NCBI GenBank assembly: GCA_963756525.1 | Contig: CAVWNR010000005.1 | Coordinates: forward strand, 57,462-121,461 | From: CAVWNR01 sp963756525 | GTDB lineage: Bacteria; Actinomycetota; Actinomycetes; Mycobacteriales; Jatrophihabitantaceae | Reading direction: 5' to 3' | Length of the DNA: 64,000 nucleotides | In this document: one piece after another, positions 1 through 8,062 of the stretch | How the letters are laid out: the number at the start of each line of letters is the position of its first letter | Numbering within the stretch: position 1 is the stretch's first letter | Program-made: the position numbers and the translations under genes | The notes under the pieces: generated by a model | Told to the model about the DNA's origin: nothing | What the model saw: only the letters and a program-made list of their open reading frames with translations | Database searches by the model: none

Positions 1-245
1 CCCTGCGCGTCGGGGACGATCGTGGCGTGCCAGCGGTCGGTGCCGGGCGCCCCGGCCGACATTCGCACGAACGGGATGCGCCGCCCGTCGGGCGCGCGCA
101 CCGCCAGGTTCGTACCGAGCGCGTCGTGCCCCTCGCGCAAGGCCACCGCCGACACCGGGACGTGCTCGCCGACCACGGCGCGGGCGGGGTGGGCACCAGC
201 AGACACGACCGGGAAGACATCCGTGATACCGAGCCGGCCGACCAT
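1..245 (-). CDS. glgE: alpha-1,4-glucan:maltose-1-phosphate maltosyltransferase, N-terminal part (cut by window edge)
   Basis: Reading the minus strand from an ATG at 245 gives about 81 residues starting MVGRLGITDVFPVVSAG and continuing with ARAVVGEHVPVSAVALREGH. This matches the start of GlgE proteins (GR-x-x-I-x-DV-x-PVV, then P-A-x-AVVGE-x-x-PVSA-x-x-REGHDA). GlgE moves maltosyl units from maltose-1-phosphate onto the non-reducing end of alpha-1,4-glucan in the cytoplasm (family knowledge). Only the N-terminal domain is visible; the catalytic GH13 barrel lies outside the window. In-frame GTG codons at 254 and 275 are alternative starts, but ATG 245 coincides with the beginning of family similarity. 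It is divergent from glgP, as in mycobacteria. Confidence 0.85.
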   Translation of the reverse strand, partial: MVGRLGITDVFPVVSAGAHPARAVVGEHVPVSAVALREGHDALGTNLAVRAPDGRRIPFVRMSAGAPGTDRWHATIVPDAQ

Positions 246-305
246 GGGTGTCACCGTACCGAGTGCCGGTGTCACCGGATGCCGCGCGGTCACGCTGACC
301 AGCGA

Positions 306-362
306 CTTTGCCCCGCGGTGACACGCTGCGGCGCCCTGGCAGCGTGTCACCGCGGGACAAAG
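306..362. promoter_or_regulatory. large inverted repeat in the glgE-glgP divergent promoter region
   Basis: Two 24-nt arms, 306-329 and 339-362, are reverse complements with one mismatch and enclose a 9-nt loop. A few more bases pair outside the arms with one bulge (302-305 with 363-367). The core GTGTCACCG appears twice more on the plus strand at 248-256 and 269-277, so four copies of one motif (either strand) sit within about 105 bp. The site lies immediately upstream of a possible glgP -10 box (TACGCT, 399-404). It may be an operator for a glucan regulator or a structured element; the binding protein is not known. Confidence 0.55.
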
Positions 363-412
363 ATCGCCAGGAAAGCCGGCCGGCGGCCCGCGACCGGCTA
401 CGCTAGCCCGCC

Positions 413-2959
413 GTGAAGGCATTGCGGCGGTTGACCGTGCGGGCCGCGTTCCCGCCCGAGCTGGACCGGCTCGCCGACATCGTCGGCAACCTGCGTTGGT
501 CGTGGCACCCGGACTCACAGGACCTGCTCGAATCGGTCGACCCGGAGCTGTGGCAGGCCTGCGGCCGGGACCCGGGCCGGATGCTCGGCGAGGTGAGCGC
601 CGAGCGGCTGGCGGTACTGGCCCGCGACCGCCGGTTCCTGCGCCGGCTGGGCGACGTGCACGAGGACCTCGTCGAGTACCTCCAGCAGCCGCGCTGGTAC
701 CAGCATCGCCAGGCGGCCGGCGAGCACCTGCCCGCGTGCATCGCCTACTTCTCGCCGGAGTTCGGCATCACCGAGGTGCTCCCGCAGTACTCCGGCGGCC
801 TGGGCATCCTGGCCGGCGACCACCTCAAGGCGGCCAGCGACCTCGGCGCGCCGATCATCGGCGTCGGGCTGCTCTACCGCGCCGGGTACTTCCGCCAGTC
901 GCTCTCCCGCGACGGCTGGCAGCTCGAGACATACCCGTCCCTGGACCCGCAAGGCCTGCCGATCAAGTTGCTACAGGACGGAGAGCGCCCGGCGCACGTC
1001 ACGCTGGCGCTTCCCGAGGGCCGGACGCTGTACGCGCAGGTGTGGGTCGCCCAGATCGGCCGGGTGCCGCTGCTGCTGCTCGACAGCGACATCGAGGAGA
1101 ACGACACCGCGGCCCGGCAGGTCACCGACCGGCTCTACGGCGGCGGCGCGGACCACCGCCTGCAGCAGGAGCTGCTGCTCGGCATGGGCGGGGTGCGGGC
1201 CATCCGCGCGTACTGCGCCGCCACCCGCACCGCCGCGCCGCAGGTGTTTCACACCAACGAGGGACACGCCGGATTCCTCGGCGTCGAGCGCATCCGCGAG
1301 CTGGTCGAGCGGGTCGGCCTCAGCTTCGACGAGGCGCTGCAAGCCGTCCGGGCCGGGACCGTCTTCACCACGCACACGCCCGTCGCGGCCGGCATCGACC
1401 GCTTCCCGCGCGACCTCGTCGCCACCCATCTCGCCGCGATACCCGGCGTGCCGGTCGAGCCGGTGCTCACCTTGGGGGACGAGGCCGACCCGGGGCTGTT
1501 CAACATGGCGCACATGGGCCTGCGGCTCGGGCAGCGGGCCAACGGCGTGTCGCTCCTGCACGGGCGGGTCAGCCGGGAGATGTTCGCCGGGCTCTGGCCG
1601 GGCTTCGACTCCTCCGAGGTGCCGATCGGGTCGATCACCAACGGCGTGCACGCGCCGACCTGGATGGCCCCGGAGATGCGCGACATCGCCGAGCGTGACG
1701 GCGGTGAGGACGCGCTCTTCGAGGGGGGCGGGTGGAAGGCCGTCGACCGGATCACCGACGCCGAACTGTGCGCGTTGCGCCGCGACCTGCGTGAGCAGCT
1801 GGTCGCCGAGATCCGCCAGCGCGTCCGCGCGTCCGGCCGGCAGCGGGGTATGGCCGAGGCCGAACTCGCCTGGGCCTCCTCGGCGTTCGACCCGGACGTG
1901 CTCACCATCGGCTTCGCCCGGCGGGTGCCGTCCTACAAGCGGCTGACCCTGATGCTGCGCGACCAGGAGCGGCTGCGCCGGCTGCTGCTGCACCCCGAGC
2001 GGCCGGTGCAGATCGTCATCGCCGGTAAGAGCCACCCCGCCGACGAGACCGGCAAGCAGCTGATCGCGCAGATGGTGCGCTTTGCCGACGAGTCGGCGGT
2101 GCGGCACCGGATCGCGTTCCTCCCCGACTACGACATCGGGATGGCGCGCCACCTCTACTGGGGCGTGGACGTCTGGCTGAACAACCCGCTGCGGCCGCTG
2201 GAGGCGTGCGGCACGTCCGGGATGAAGGCGGCGCTCAACGGCGCGCTGAACCTGTCGATCCGCGACGGCTGGTGGGACGAGTGGTTCGACGGTGAGAACG
2301 GCTGGGCGATCCCGTCGGCGGAGGGAGTCACCGACCCGGAGCGCCGCGACGATGTGGAAGCGGCCGCGCTCTACGACCTCATCGAGAACCAGGTCGCGCC
2401 GCGCTTCTACGACCGCGACGCGGCCGGGGTCCCCGGACGCTGGATGCAAATGGTGCGCCACACGCTCAAGACCCTGGGGCCGAAGGTCGTCGCGACGCGG
2501 ATGGTGCGCGAGTACGTCGAACGCCTCTACGCCCCGGCCGCGGCGTCGGCCGCCCGGTTGTCGGCGGCCGGATACCAGTCGGCCAAGTCGCTGGCGCGTT
2601 GGCGCGCCACGGTGCTGCACGCCTGGCCCGGGGTGAGCGTCCTGCACGTCGACTCCCAGCTCGACGGCGATCCGCAGCTCGGCGGCACGCTGCACCTGCG
2701 CGCCGAGGTGGCCCTGAACGGCCTGCGGGCCAGCGACGTCGACGTCCAGGCCGTGTACGGCGGGGTGGGGGCCGACGACCGGCTGGTCGACGTCTGCACC
2801 CTTTCGCTCGCGCTGGACGGGCACACCGACGGGACGAGCCGGTTCGAGGGTGACGTGCCGCTGGCCCGGACCGGCGTGTTCGGCTACACCGTGCGGGTGC
2901 TGCCGAAGAGCGAGCTGCTGGCCTCGCCGGCCGAGCTGGGCGTCGTCGCCACTGCCTAG
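413..2959 (+). CDS. glgP: alpha-glucan (glycogen/maltodextrin) phosphorylase
   Basis: The 848-residue protein belongs to the actinobacterial phosphorylase type that starts with a DUF3417-like segment (residues 10-120), followed by the GT35 catalytic domains. It releases glucose-1-phosphate from alpha-1,4-glucans in the cytoplasm using pyridoxal phosphate. Visible hallmarks are an N-terminal YFSPEFG segment, HTNEGHAGF, and the PLP site EACGTSGMKAALNG with Lys605 as the expected Schiff-base lysine. Length agrees with the mycobacterial enzyme (about 860). The GTG start lies 8 nt after TACGCT (399-404), with no Shine-Dalgarno sequence, which suggests a leaderless transcript. It is divergent from glgE, so extension and phosphorolysis of glucan may be controlled from one intergenic region. 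Confidence 0.93.
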   Translation: MKALRRLTVRAAFPPELDRLADIVGNLRWSWHPDSQDLLESVDPELWQACGRDPGRMLGEVSAERLAVLARDRRFLRRLGDVHEDLVEYLQQPRWYQHRQAAGEHLPACIAYFSPEFGITEVLPQYSGGLGILAGDHLKAASDLGAPIIGVGLLYRAGYFRQSLSRDGWQLETYPSLDPQGLPIKLLQDGERPAHVTLALPEGRTLYAQVWVAQIGRVPLLLLDSDIEENDTAARQVTDRLYGGGADHRLQQELLLGMGGVRAIRAYCAATRTAAPQVFHTNEGHAGFLGVERIRELVERVGLSFDEALQAVRAGTVFTTHTPVAAGIDRFPRDLVATHLAAIPGVPVEPVLTLGDEADPGLFNMAHMGLRLGQRANGVSLLHGRVSREMFAGLWPGFDSSEVPIGSITNGVHAPTWMAPEMRDIAERDGGEDALFEGGGWKAVDRITDAELCALRRDLREQLVAEIRQRVRASGRQRGMAEAELAWASSAFDPDVLTIGFARRVPSYKRLTLMLRDQERLRRLLLHPERPVQIVIAGKSHPADETGKQLIAQMVRFADESAVRHRIAFLPDYDIGMARHLYWGVDVWLNNPLRPLEACGTSGMKAALNGALNLSIRDGWWDEWFDGENGWAIPSAEGVTDPERRDDVEAAALYDLIENQVAPRFYDRDAAGVPGRWMQMVRHTLKTLGPKVVATRMVREYVERLYAPAAASAARLSAAGYQSAKSLARWRATVLHAWPGVSVLHVDSQLDGDPQLGGTLHLRAEVALNGLRASDVDVQAVYGGVGADDRLVDVCTLSLALDGHTDGTSRFEGDVPLARTGVFGYTVRVLPKSELLASPAELGVVATA

Positions 2960-2966
2960 CCCGGGC

Positions 2967-2980
2967 CTGTCGAGCGACAG
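2967..2980. terminator. small hairpin between convergent glgP and methyltransferase gene
   Basis: CTGTCG-AG-CGACAG is a perfect 6-bp stem with a 2-nt loop between the convergent stop codons at 2959 and 2991. There is no T-run, as is common for actinobacterial hairpins, so a terminator role is only suggested by position. Confidence 0.3.
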
Positions 2981-2990
2981 TGGGCGCCGG

Positions 2991-3671
2991 TCAGCCGGCG
3001 ACGAACCAGATGTGGTGCCGGTTGGGCCGCTCGACCCGGACGGGTAGCTGCGGCGTGGCCAGCGCGTACAGCGTGGACAGCGGCAATCGGCTGCCCCGCC
3101 AGGCCCGCGACAGCGTGCGCCGGCCCTGGAGCAGGTGCCCGACGTGGGCGATCCATTCCTGGGCGCGGGTCGCGAAGCCCGGTGAACGCAGCTGGATGGC
3201 CGCGTGCCCGCCCGGGCGCAGCACCCGGATCGCCTCGCGCAGGTAGCGCAGCTGTGCCTCGGCGGTCGGGACGTGCTGCAGGGTGATGTAGGAGAAGACC
3301 AGGTCGACCGAGGCGTCCTCGCCCGGCAGCCGCCCGTCGCCGGGCACGCGGACCAGTTCCACATTCGGTCGGTCGGCGAGGTTGCGCCGCGCGCCGGCGA
3401 GCATCTCTTCGCTGACGTCGGTGGCGATGACGTGACCGGCCAGCTCGGCGAGCCGTCGGGTCATCCGGCCGACGCCGCAGCCGATCTCGAGCACGGTGTC
3501 GTCACGGTCTACCTGCACCCCGCAGTAGCGCAGCAGCTCGTCGGTCTCTTGTGCGCCCTGTGCGAAGAACTCGGGGTTCTCGCTGGTGTATGCGGTCGCG
3601 ATGTACCAGGCGGCGTTGTCTCGCGCCGCGGCGTCCCAGAACTCGGCGGAGTTCCCCGCGCGCCTGCTCAC
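2991..3671 (-). CDS. class I SAM-dependent methyltransferase
   Basis: The 226-residue protein has the Rossmann methyltransferase pattern: motif I VLEIGCGVGRMTRRLAEL (about 57-74), an acidic end of strand 2 (VIATDVSEEML), a post-motif GEDASVDLVFSY, and LREAIRVLRPGGHAAIQL typical of the Methyltransf_11/25 group. The substrate cannot be read from sequence. The GTG start at 3671 is chosen because its GTGA overlaps the TGA of the upstream acyltransferase gene by 4 nt, indicating translational coupling. The pairing with a membrane O-acyltransferase suggests modification of a glycan or lipid-linked sugar, which is inference. A longer reading frame upstream lies inside the acyltransferase gene and is not used. 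Confidence 0.8.
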   Translation of the reverse strand: MSRRAGNSAEFWDAAARDNAAWYIATAYTSENPEFFAQGAQETDELLRYCGVQVDRDDTVLEIGCGVGRMTRRLAELAGHVIATDVSEEMLAGARRNLADRPNVELVRVPGDGRLPGEDASVDLVFSYITLQHVPTAEAQLRYLREAIRVLRPGGHAAIQLRSPGFATRAQEWIAHVGHLLQGRRTLSRAWRGSRLPLSTLYALATPQLPVRVERPNRHHIWFVAG

Positions 3672-5902
3672 GGTGCCCCGATCGTCTGCAGCTCGGCACC
3701 GATCACCGGCGCGAGCCACGTCGCGTAGTACGTGGTGAGGTGGTTGTCGTCGCGGTAGACGAGGTTGTTGCCGACGATGACCGGGCAGCGGGTGGCCGTG
3801 CAGAACAGCGGGATGAGGTTCAGGTAGTGCCCGCCGGCCGACTCGGTCGCAGCCTGCTCGGCGCGGATACCGGCGGCGTTCACCGTCGTCGCGCGGTCCA
3901 AGGTGCAGGCGGTGGCGTTGCTCACGTGCGCGGACAGACACGTGGGGATGTCTTGCGGCGGCTTGGGGATCGCTCCCATCACGAGCACCTGGACCCCCAT
4001 CGCCCGGATCTCACGCACCATCGCGCTCATCCCGTCCAGCCACTGCTTGCTGTAGACGGTGAAGTGGTAGCTCGGGTCGTAGTGCCGGGCGACGCCTAGG
4101 ACGACCAGCGCAGGGTGCTCGGTGCGGATGCGGGCCAGGATCTCCTGCCGCCACTGCTCGCATTCGGTGTAATCGCGGCCGAGGTACGGGCTGAAGATCG
4201 GCAGTTCGAGCGGCGGGCAGGTGGTCTTGTTCAGCGACTCGAGCCGCCAATGGTGCGCGGTGGCGATCGCGTCGAACGTCGGCTGCCACTGGGCGGCATG
4301 CGAGTCGCCGAAGAGCACGATCCGCTTGGGTGAGGAGGTGTCGGCGTAGGAGCAGTCGCCCTGCACGGTGTCCGTCCAGCTGAGCGCGCACCCGTCGAAG
4401 AACGGCGCGGCCTTGTCAATCTGTGCGTTTGCCAGCGGTGGCTGCAGGTTCGGCGGGACGTTGCGGGTGTTCACCGCCTGCGCGATGGCCGCCGCGACCG
4501 GCGCCTCGGCGAGCTGCAGCGGGGACGGCGGCTGGGTCGTCCGCGTGCCGGACGGGGCCCGGGCCGCGTGCGTTGCCGGCGGCGCGGAAACCGAAGGAAG
4601 CACGATCGGCGCGGCGGCCGGCCCGGCGCCGTGCAGGCTGGGCAGCGCCTGCGCCGAGGCGACCGACGCGAGCAGCGCCGCCACGCTGAGCGTGCCGCCG
4701 AAGACGAGGCTGCGGCCGGGACGGGCGCGCAGCGGCCGGGCGAACCGGATCGGGTCCTCGACCATGACGAAGGTGACTCGGGCGAGCACGGCGCTCAGCA
4801 GCACGGCGATGAGCCGCTCGCCGAGGTTGAGCGAGTGACCAAACAGCGCCGGAGCCAGGATCAGCACCGGCCAGTGCCAGAGGTACCAGGAGTATGAGGT
4901 GCCGCCGATGACCTGCATCGGGCGGCGTCCGAGCAGCACGTGCGCGCCCACCCGCGCGGTCGAGCAGCCCGCCGCGATCACCGCCGCGGTGCCGAGCACC
5001 GGCGCGAGCGCGGCCGTCCCGGGGAACGGCGTGCTGCCGGTCATCGCGATGCAGCTCGCCACGATCGTGGCCAGCCCCAGCCAGCCGAGCGGGACGGCGA
5101 CCCCGTGTGGCAGCCGGCGCAGCGCCGGCACGGCAAGCGCGATCAGGCCGCCGGTTGCGAGCTCCCAGGCGCGGGTCGGCAGCGAGAAGAAGGCCCACGG
5201 CGGGTTGCTGGTCGTCCAGTCCAGAGACCAGATGAACGAGCCGACCGCTATCGCGGCGAGCGCGGCGACGACCGGCGCGACCGGTACCCGTCGGCGGTGC
5301 CGCCAGGCGAGCCCGGCGAGGAGCACCACCGCGGGCCAGACCAGGTAGAACTGCTCCTCGACGGCGAGCGACCAGTAGTGCAATAGCGACGACGGGGGCG
5401 TGCCCTGCGCCAGGTAGTCGGTGCCCTGGATCGCGAAGCGGATGTTCGAGACGTAGAACGCGGACGCCAGGCCGTCCTTGGTGACGCTTCGTGCCTGCAA
5501 CGGCGGCAGCCAGGCCACCGACGCAACCACGGTGATCACCAGCACGAGCATCGCGGCCGGCAGGAGCCGGCGGGCCCGTCGCGCGTAGAACGCCGGTAAG
5601 GAGATCGTGTGGCTGTTCTCGAGCTCTCGCCAGAGCAGTCCGGTGATCAGGAACCCGGAGATCACGAAGAACACGTCGACGCCGACGTATCCACCGCCGA
5701 TGCCCGGCACCGCTGCGTGGTAGAGGACCACGGCCAGCACCGCGACCGCACGCAGGCCCTCGACGTCGGGGCGGAAGCCGCGTCGGGTTCCCGCGACCGC
5801 CGTCTGTTCGTGACGAGCCAAGGGCCGCCTTCCAACAAGGGCGCCGGCTGGCTGAGCCGGCGGCGCAGGCATCGGTCGTACCGCCGCAGGGTAGCGCAGC
5901 AA
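3668..5902 (-). CDS. OafA/YrhL-type membrane O-acyltransferase with C-terminal SGNH domain
   Basis: The 744-residue protein starts with an Acyltransferase_3 domain: RPDVEGLRAVAVLAVVLYHA carries the conserved histidine of helix 1, followed by GVDVFFVISGFLITG and about ten hydrophobic segments to residue 410. An Ala/Pro-rich linker leads to an extracytoplasmic SGNH hydrolase-like domain with the block I motif FGDSHAAQW (about residue 528) and a late DDNH motif (about 722). Such fusions O-acylate cell-surface polysaccharides or lipids, with the SGNH domain acting on the outside (family knowledge). The start is uncertain: ATG 5902 is the longest, ATG 5872 is also possible. It overlaps the following methyltransferase gene by 4 nt. 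Confidence 0.88.
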   Translation of the reverse strand: MLRYPAAVRPMPAPPAQPAGALVGRRPLARHEQTAVAGTRRGFRPDVEGLRAVAVLAVVLYHAAVPGIGGGYVGVDVFFVISGFLITGLLWRELENSHTISLPAFYARRARRLLPAAMLVLVITVVASVAWLPPLQARSVTKDGLASAFYVSNIRFAIQGTDYLAQGTPPSSLLHYWSLAVEEQFYLVWPAVVLLAGLAWRHRRRVPVAPVVAALAAIAVGSFIWSLDWTTSNPPWAFFSLPTRAWELATGGLIALAVPALRRLPHGVAVPLGWLGLATIVASCIAMTGSTPFPGTAALAPVLGTAAVIAAGCSTARVGAHVLLGRRPMQVIGGTSYSWYLWHWPVLILAPALFGHSLNLGERLIAVLLSAVLARVTFVMVEDPIRFARPLRARPGRSLVFGGTLSVAALLASVASAQALPSLHGAGPAAAPIVLPSVSAPPATHAARAPSGTRTTQPPSPLQLAEAPVAAAIAQAVNTRNVPPNLQPPLANAQIDKAAPFFDGCALSWTDTVQGDCSYADTSSPKRIVLFGDSHAAQWQPTFDAIATAHHWRLESLNKTTCPPLELPIFSPYLGRDYTECEQWRQEILARIRTEHPALVVLGVARHYDPSYHFTVYSKQWLDGMSAMVREIRAMGVQVLVMGAIPKPPQDIPTCLSAHVSNATACTLDRATTVNAAGIRAEQAATESAGGHYLNLIPLFCTATRCPVIVGNNLVYRDDNHLTTYYATWLAPVIGAELQTIGAP

Positions 5903-6064
5903 CCCTTGCGCAGCCGGCCGCCGACACGGCGCGTCGCCCGAGTCGGCGCTTGCGGCTGAGTCAGCGCCTGAAACTCGGCCACCCGGTCCTTCACCGGGCC
6001 CGGGCGGGTACCCATCTCCAGGCTGGCGCCGGCGAAGAGCAGCCGCCGGGGAAGGTGGACGGCA

Positions 6065-6100
6065 CGATCGTTCGTATTCTCTGCGTCAACGAACCGATCG
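6065..6100. promoter_or_regulatory. inverted repeat upstream of the DsrE/permease pair
   Basis: CGATCGTTCGT (6065-6075) and ACGAACCGATCG (6089-6100) form an inverted repeat with one bulged base, 13 nt apart and about 24 bp before the DsrE start. The surrounding sequence (TTCTTTCTTTTCGG) is unusually T-rich for this genome. Arm length and spacing fit a dimeric repressor operator. No regulator gene is adjacent, so the assignment is tentative. Confidence 0.4.
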
Positions 6101-6123
6101 TTCTTTCTTTTCGGAGGTGCGGG

Positions 6124-6489
6124 ATGGCGAACAAGGCGGCGATCAGCCTGTCGACCGGGCTGGAGGACGCGGAGAAGGTCACCGTGGCGTTCCTGGTCGC
6201 GGTGGGGGCGGCGGAGACCGGACGCGAGACGATGATGTTCCTGACCAAAGAGGCCGTGCGGCTTGCGCTGACCGGGCTGGCCGTCGGCGTGGCCTGCGAC
6301 GGCTGCCCGCCGCTGGCGAGCCTCGTGGAGCGCTACGCCTCCGCCGGTGGGCGGTACCTGGTCTGCCCCATCTGCTTCGACGCGAAGGGACTGGACAACA
6401 GCGAACTCATCGCCGGTGCGCAACTCGGCGGCACGGTGCCCTTGTGGGAGTGGATCGGCGACGACCCGGCGGTGACCTTCAGCTACTGA
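6124..6489 (+). CDS. DsrE-family small protein with two CxxC motifs
   Basis: The 121-residue cytoplasmic protein resembles the DsrE/DsrF-like fold used in sulfur relay and in thiol proteins: an N-terminal STGLEDAEKVTVAFLVA strand-helix, FLTKEAVRLAL, and a C-terminal VPLWEWIGDDPAVTFSY. It carries CDGC (about 60) and CPIC (about 81), which could bind metal or relay sulfur. The ATG at 6124 is preceded by a good ribosome-binding site (CGGAGG, 6112-6117). The NCS1 permease follows 59 bp downstream on the same strand, so the two may be cotranscribed. The exact function is unknown; no partner TusB/C-like gene is present. Confidence 0.72.
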   Translation: MANKAAISLSTGLEDAEKVTVAFLVAVGAAETGRETMMFLTKEAVRLALTGLAVGVACDGCPPLASLVERYASAGGRYLVCPICFDAKGLDNSELIAGAQLGGTVPLWEWIGDDPAVTFSY

Positions 6490-6548
6490 TCGCACGGTCG
6501 CTGCCGCACGGTATTCCATCGCCGGTCGGCGCGGGCCAAGGTGTACGC

Positions 6549-8015
6549 ATGACGGCTACGCAGGAATCCGGCATCCGCGGCCTCGAGATCCGTTCGATCG
6601 ACTATGTGCCGCTCGACGAGCGGCACGGCAAGCTCTGGCACCTCGGGCCGTTGTGGTTCATGTCCAACGCGCAGCTCGCCACGTTGGCGGTCGGCCTGAT
6701 CAGCATCACGGAGGGCGGCACGCTGTGGTGGTCGATCATCGCGATCGTCGCCGGCATCCTGATCGGCACGCTGTTCATGGCGTTCCACTCGGCGCAGGGC
6801 CCGCAGCTCGGCTTGCCGCAGATGATCCAGTCACGGCCGCAGTTCGGCTACGTCGGCGCCTTGCTCGTCTGGGCGTTCGCGTACCTGCAGTACGCCGGGT
6901 TCAACATCTTCAACAGCATCCTCGGTGCCGACGCGATGCATGCGACGGTGCACGGCAGCACGAAGCTGTGGATCGTGATCGTCACCGTGGTCGCGTTCGT
7001 GATCGCGCTCGTCGGCTACGACATCATCCACCGCGCCGAGCAGACGCTGACCTACCTCATGCTGGTGATCTTCGGTATCTTCACCGCCGGGCTGTTCTTC
7101 CTGCACTACCCGCACGGCACATTCGATCTCGGCACGTTCCACGTGGCGCCCTTCCTTGCGCAGTTCGGCGTGGTGGCCGGTTACCAGATCAGCTGGGCGA
7201 TCTACGTTTCGGACTACTCGCGGTACCTGCCGCCGAGCGTGACTGTGCGCAAGACGTTCTACTGGACGTACTGGGGCTCGGCGTTCGGCGGCGCCTGGAT
7301 GATGATCGTCGGAAGCGTCCTGGCGGCGTGGGCGGGCGCCAAGTTCTCCGGCACCGCCATTCCCGAGATCAAGTCCGCCGGCGACCACGTGTTCAGCGGC
7401 TTCGGCACGGCCGTGCTGATCCTGGCCGCGCTGGGCCTGGTGTCGGTCACCGCCCTGAACATGTACGGCGGCTCGCTGACGCTGATCAGCGCGATCGACT
7501 CGATCAAGCGGGTGCGGCCGACGCTGCTCATCCGGATCGTCACCGTCGGGCTTACGGCTGTGCTGTCACTCATCGGCGCGCTCGCTGCGACGAAGAACTT
7601 CCTCGGCAATTTCAACAACTTCCTGCTGCTGATCCTCTACCTGTTCATCCCGTGGACAGCGGTCAACCTGGTCGACTACTACATCGTGCGGCGCGGGCAC
7701 TACGCCATCGCCGAGATCTTCAACCCGCACGGCATGTACGGCCGCTGGGGCTGGCGCGGCGTCACGGCTTACGTGCTGGGCTTCGCCGCGATGGTTCCGT
7801 TCTTCAACGTGAGCGGTGCGGCGGGGACGCTGTTCGAGGGACCGGTGGCACGCTCGCTGAACGGTGCCGACATCTCCTTCTTCGTCGGCCTGCCAGTCGC
7901 CGCGGTCCTGTACTGGCTGTTCAGCCGCTCGATCGACCTTGTGGCGGAGACGCGCATCGCTGCGTCGGAGGCGGCCGAGCTGGAAAGGGTCGCGCACGCG
8001 CACCGCGAACCCTGA
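6549..8015 (+). CDS. NCS1-family nucleobase:cation symporter
   Basis: The 488-residue protein has about twelve hydrophobic helices and the features of the nucleobase:cation symporter-1 family: N-terminal SIDYVPLDERHGKLWHLGPL before helix 1, a GPQLGLPQMIQSRPQFGYVGA loop (helix 2-3), and the PWTAVNLVDYYIVRRGHY segment near helix 10-11. Members import cytosine, purines, uracil, allantoin or thiamine with Na+ or H+; the substrate is not decidable here. The start ATG 6549 gives the usual length. No nucleobase catabolic gene is adjacent; the inverted repeat upstream of the DsrE gene may control both. Confidence 0.88.
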   Translation: MTATQESGIRGLEIRSIDYVPLDERHGKLWHLGPLWFMSNAQLATLAVGLISITEGGTLWWSIIAIVAGILIGTLFMAFHSAQGPQLGLPQMIQSRPQFGYVGALLVWAFAYLQYAGFNIFNSILGADAMHATVHGSTKLWIVIVTVVAFVIALVGYDIIHRAEQTLTYLMLVIFGIFTAGLFFLHYPHGTFDLGTFHVAPFLAQFGVVAGYQISWAIYVSDYSRYLPPSVTVRKTFYWTYWGSAFGGAWMMIVGSVLAAWAGAKFSGTAIPEIKSAGDHVFSGFGTAVLILAALGLVSVTALNMYGGSLTLISAIDSIKRVRPTLLIRIVTVGLTAVLSLIGALAATKNFLGNFNNFLLLILYLFIPWTAVNLVDYYIVRRGHYAIAEIFNPHGMYGRWGWRGVTAYVLGFAAMVPFFNVSGAAGTLFEGPVARSLNGADISFFVGLPVAAVLYWLFSRSIDLVAETRIAASEAAELERVAHAHREP

Positions 8016-8062
8016 GCTTAGTCGCTGGTTGCCACGGGCGCACCTCGGCCGACGCGCACCTG

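Noticed and set aside
971..3364. 797-codon open frame on the minus strand across glgP
   Set aside because: It is antisense to the well-supported glgP, Arg/Pro/His-rich, and without domain texture. High GC keeps the antisense frame open.
3671..3941. N-terminal extension of the methyltransferase to 3941
   Set aside because: It would lie entirely inside the acyltransferase-SGNH coding region; the GTGA overlap at 3668-3671 gives a natural start.
6490..6548. Riboswitch before the NCS1 permease
   Set aside because: The 59-bp gap is too short for purine or other known aptamers and no conserved core was seen.
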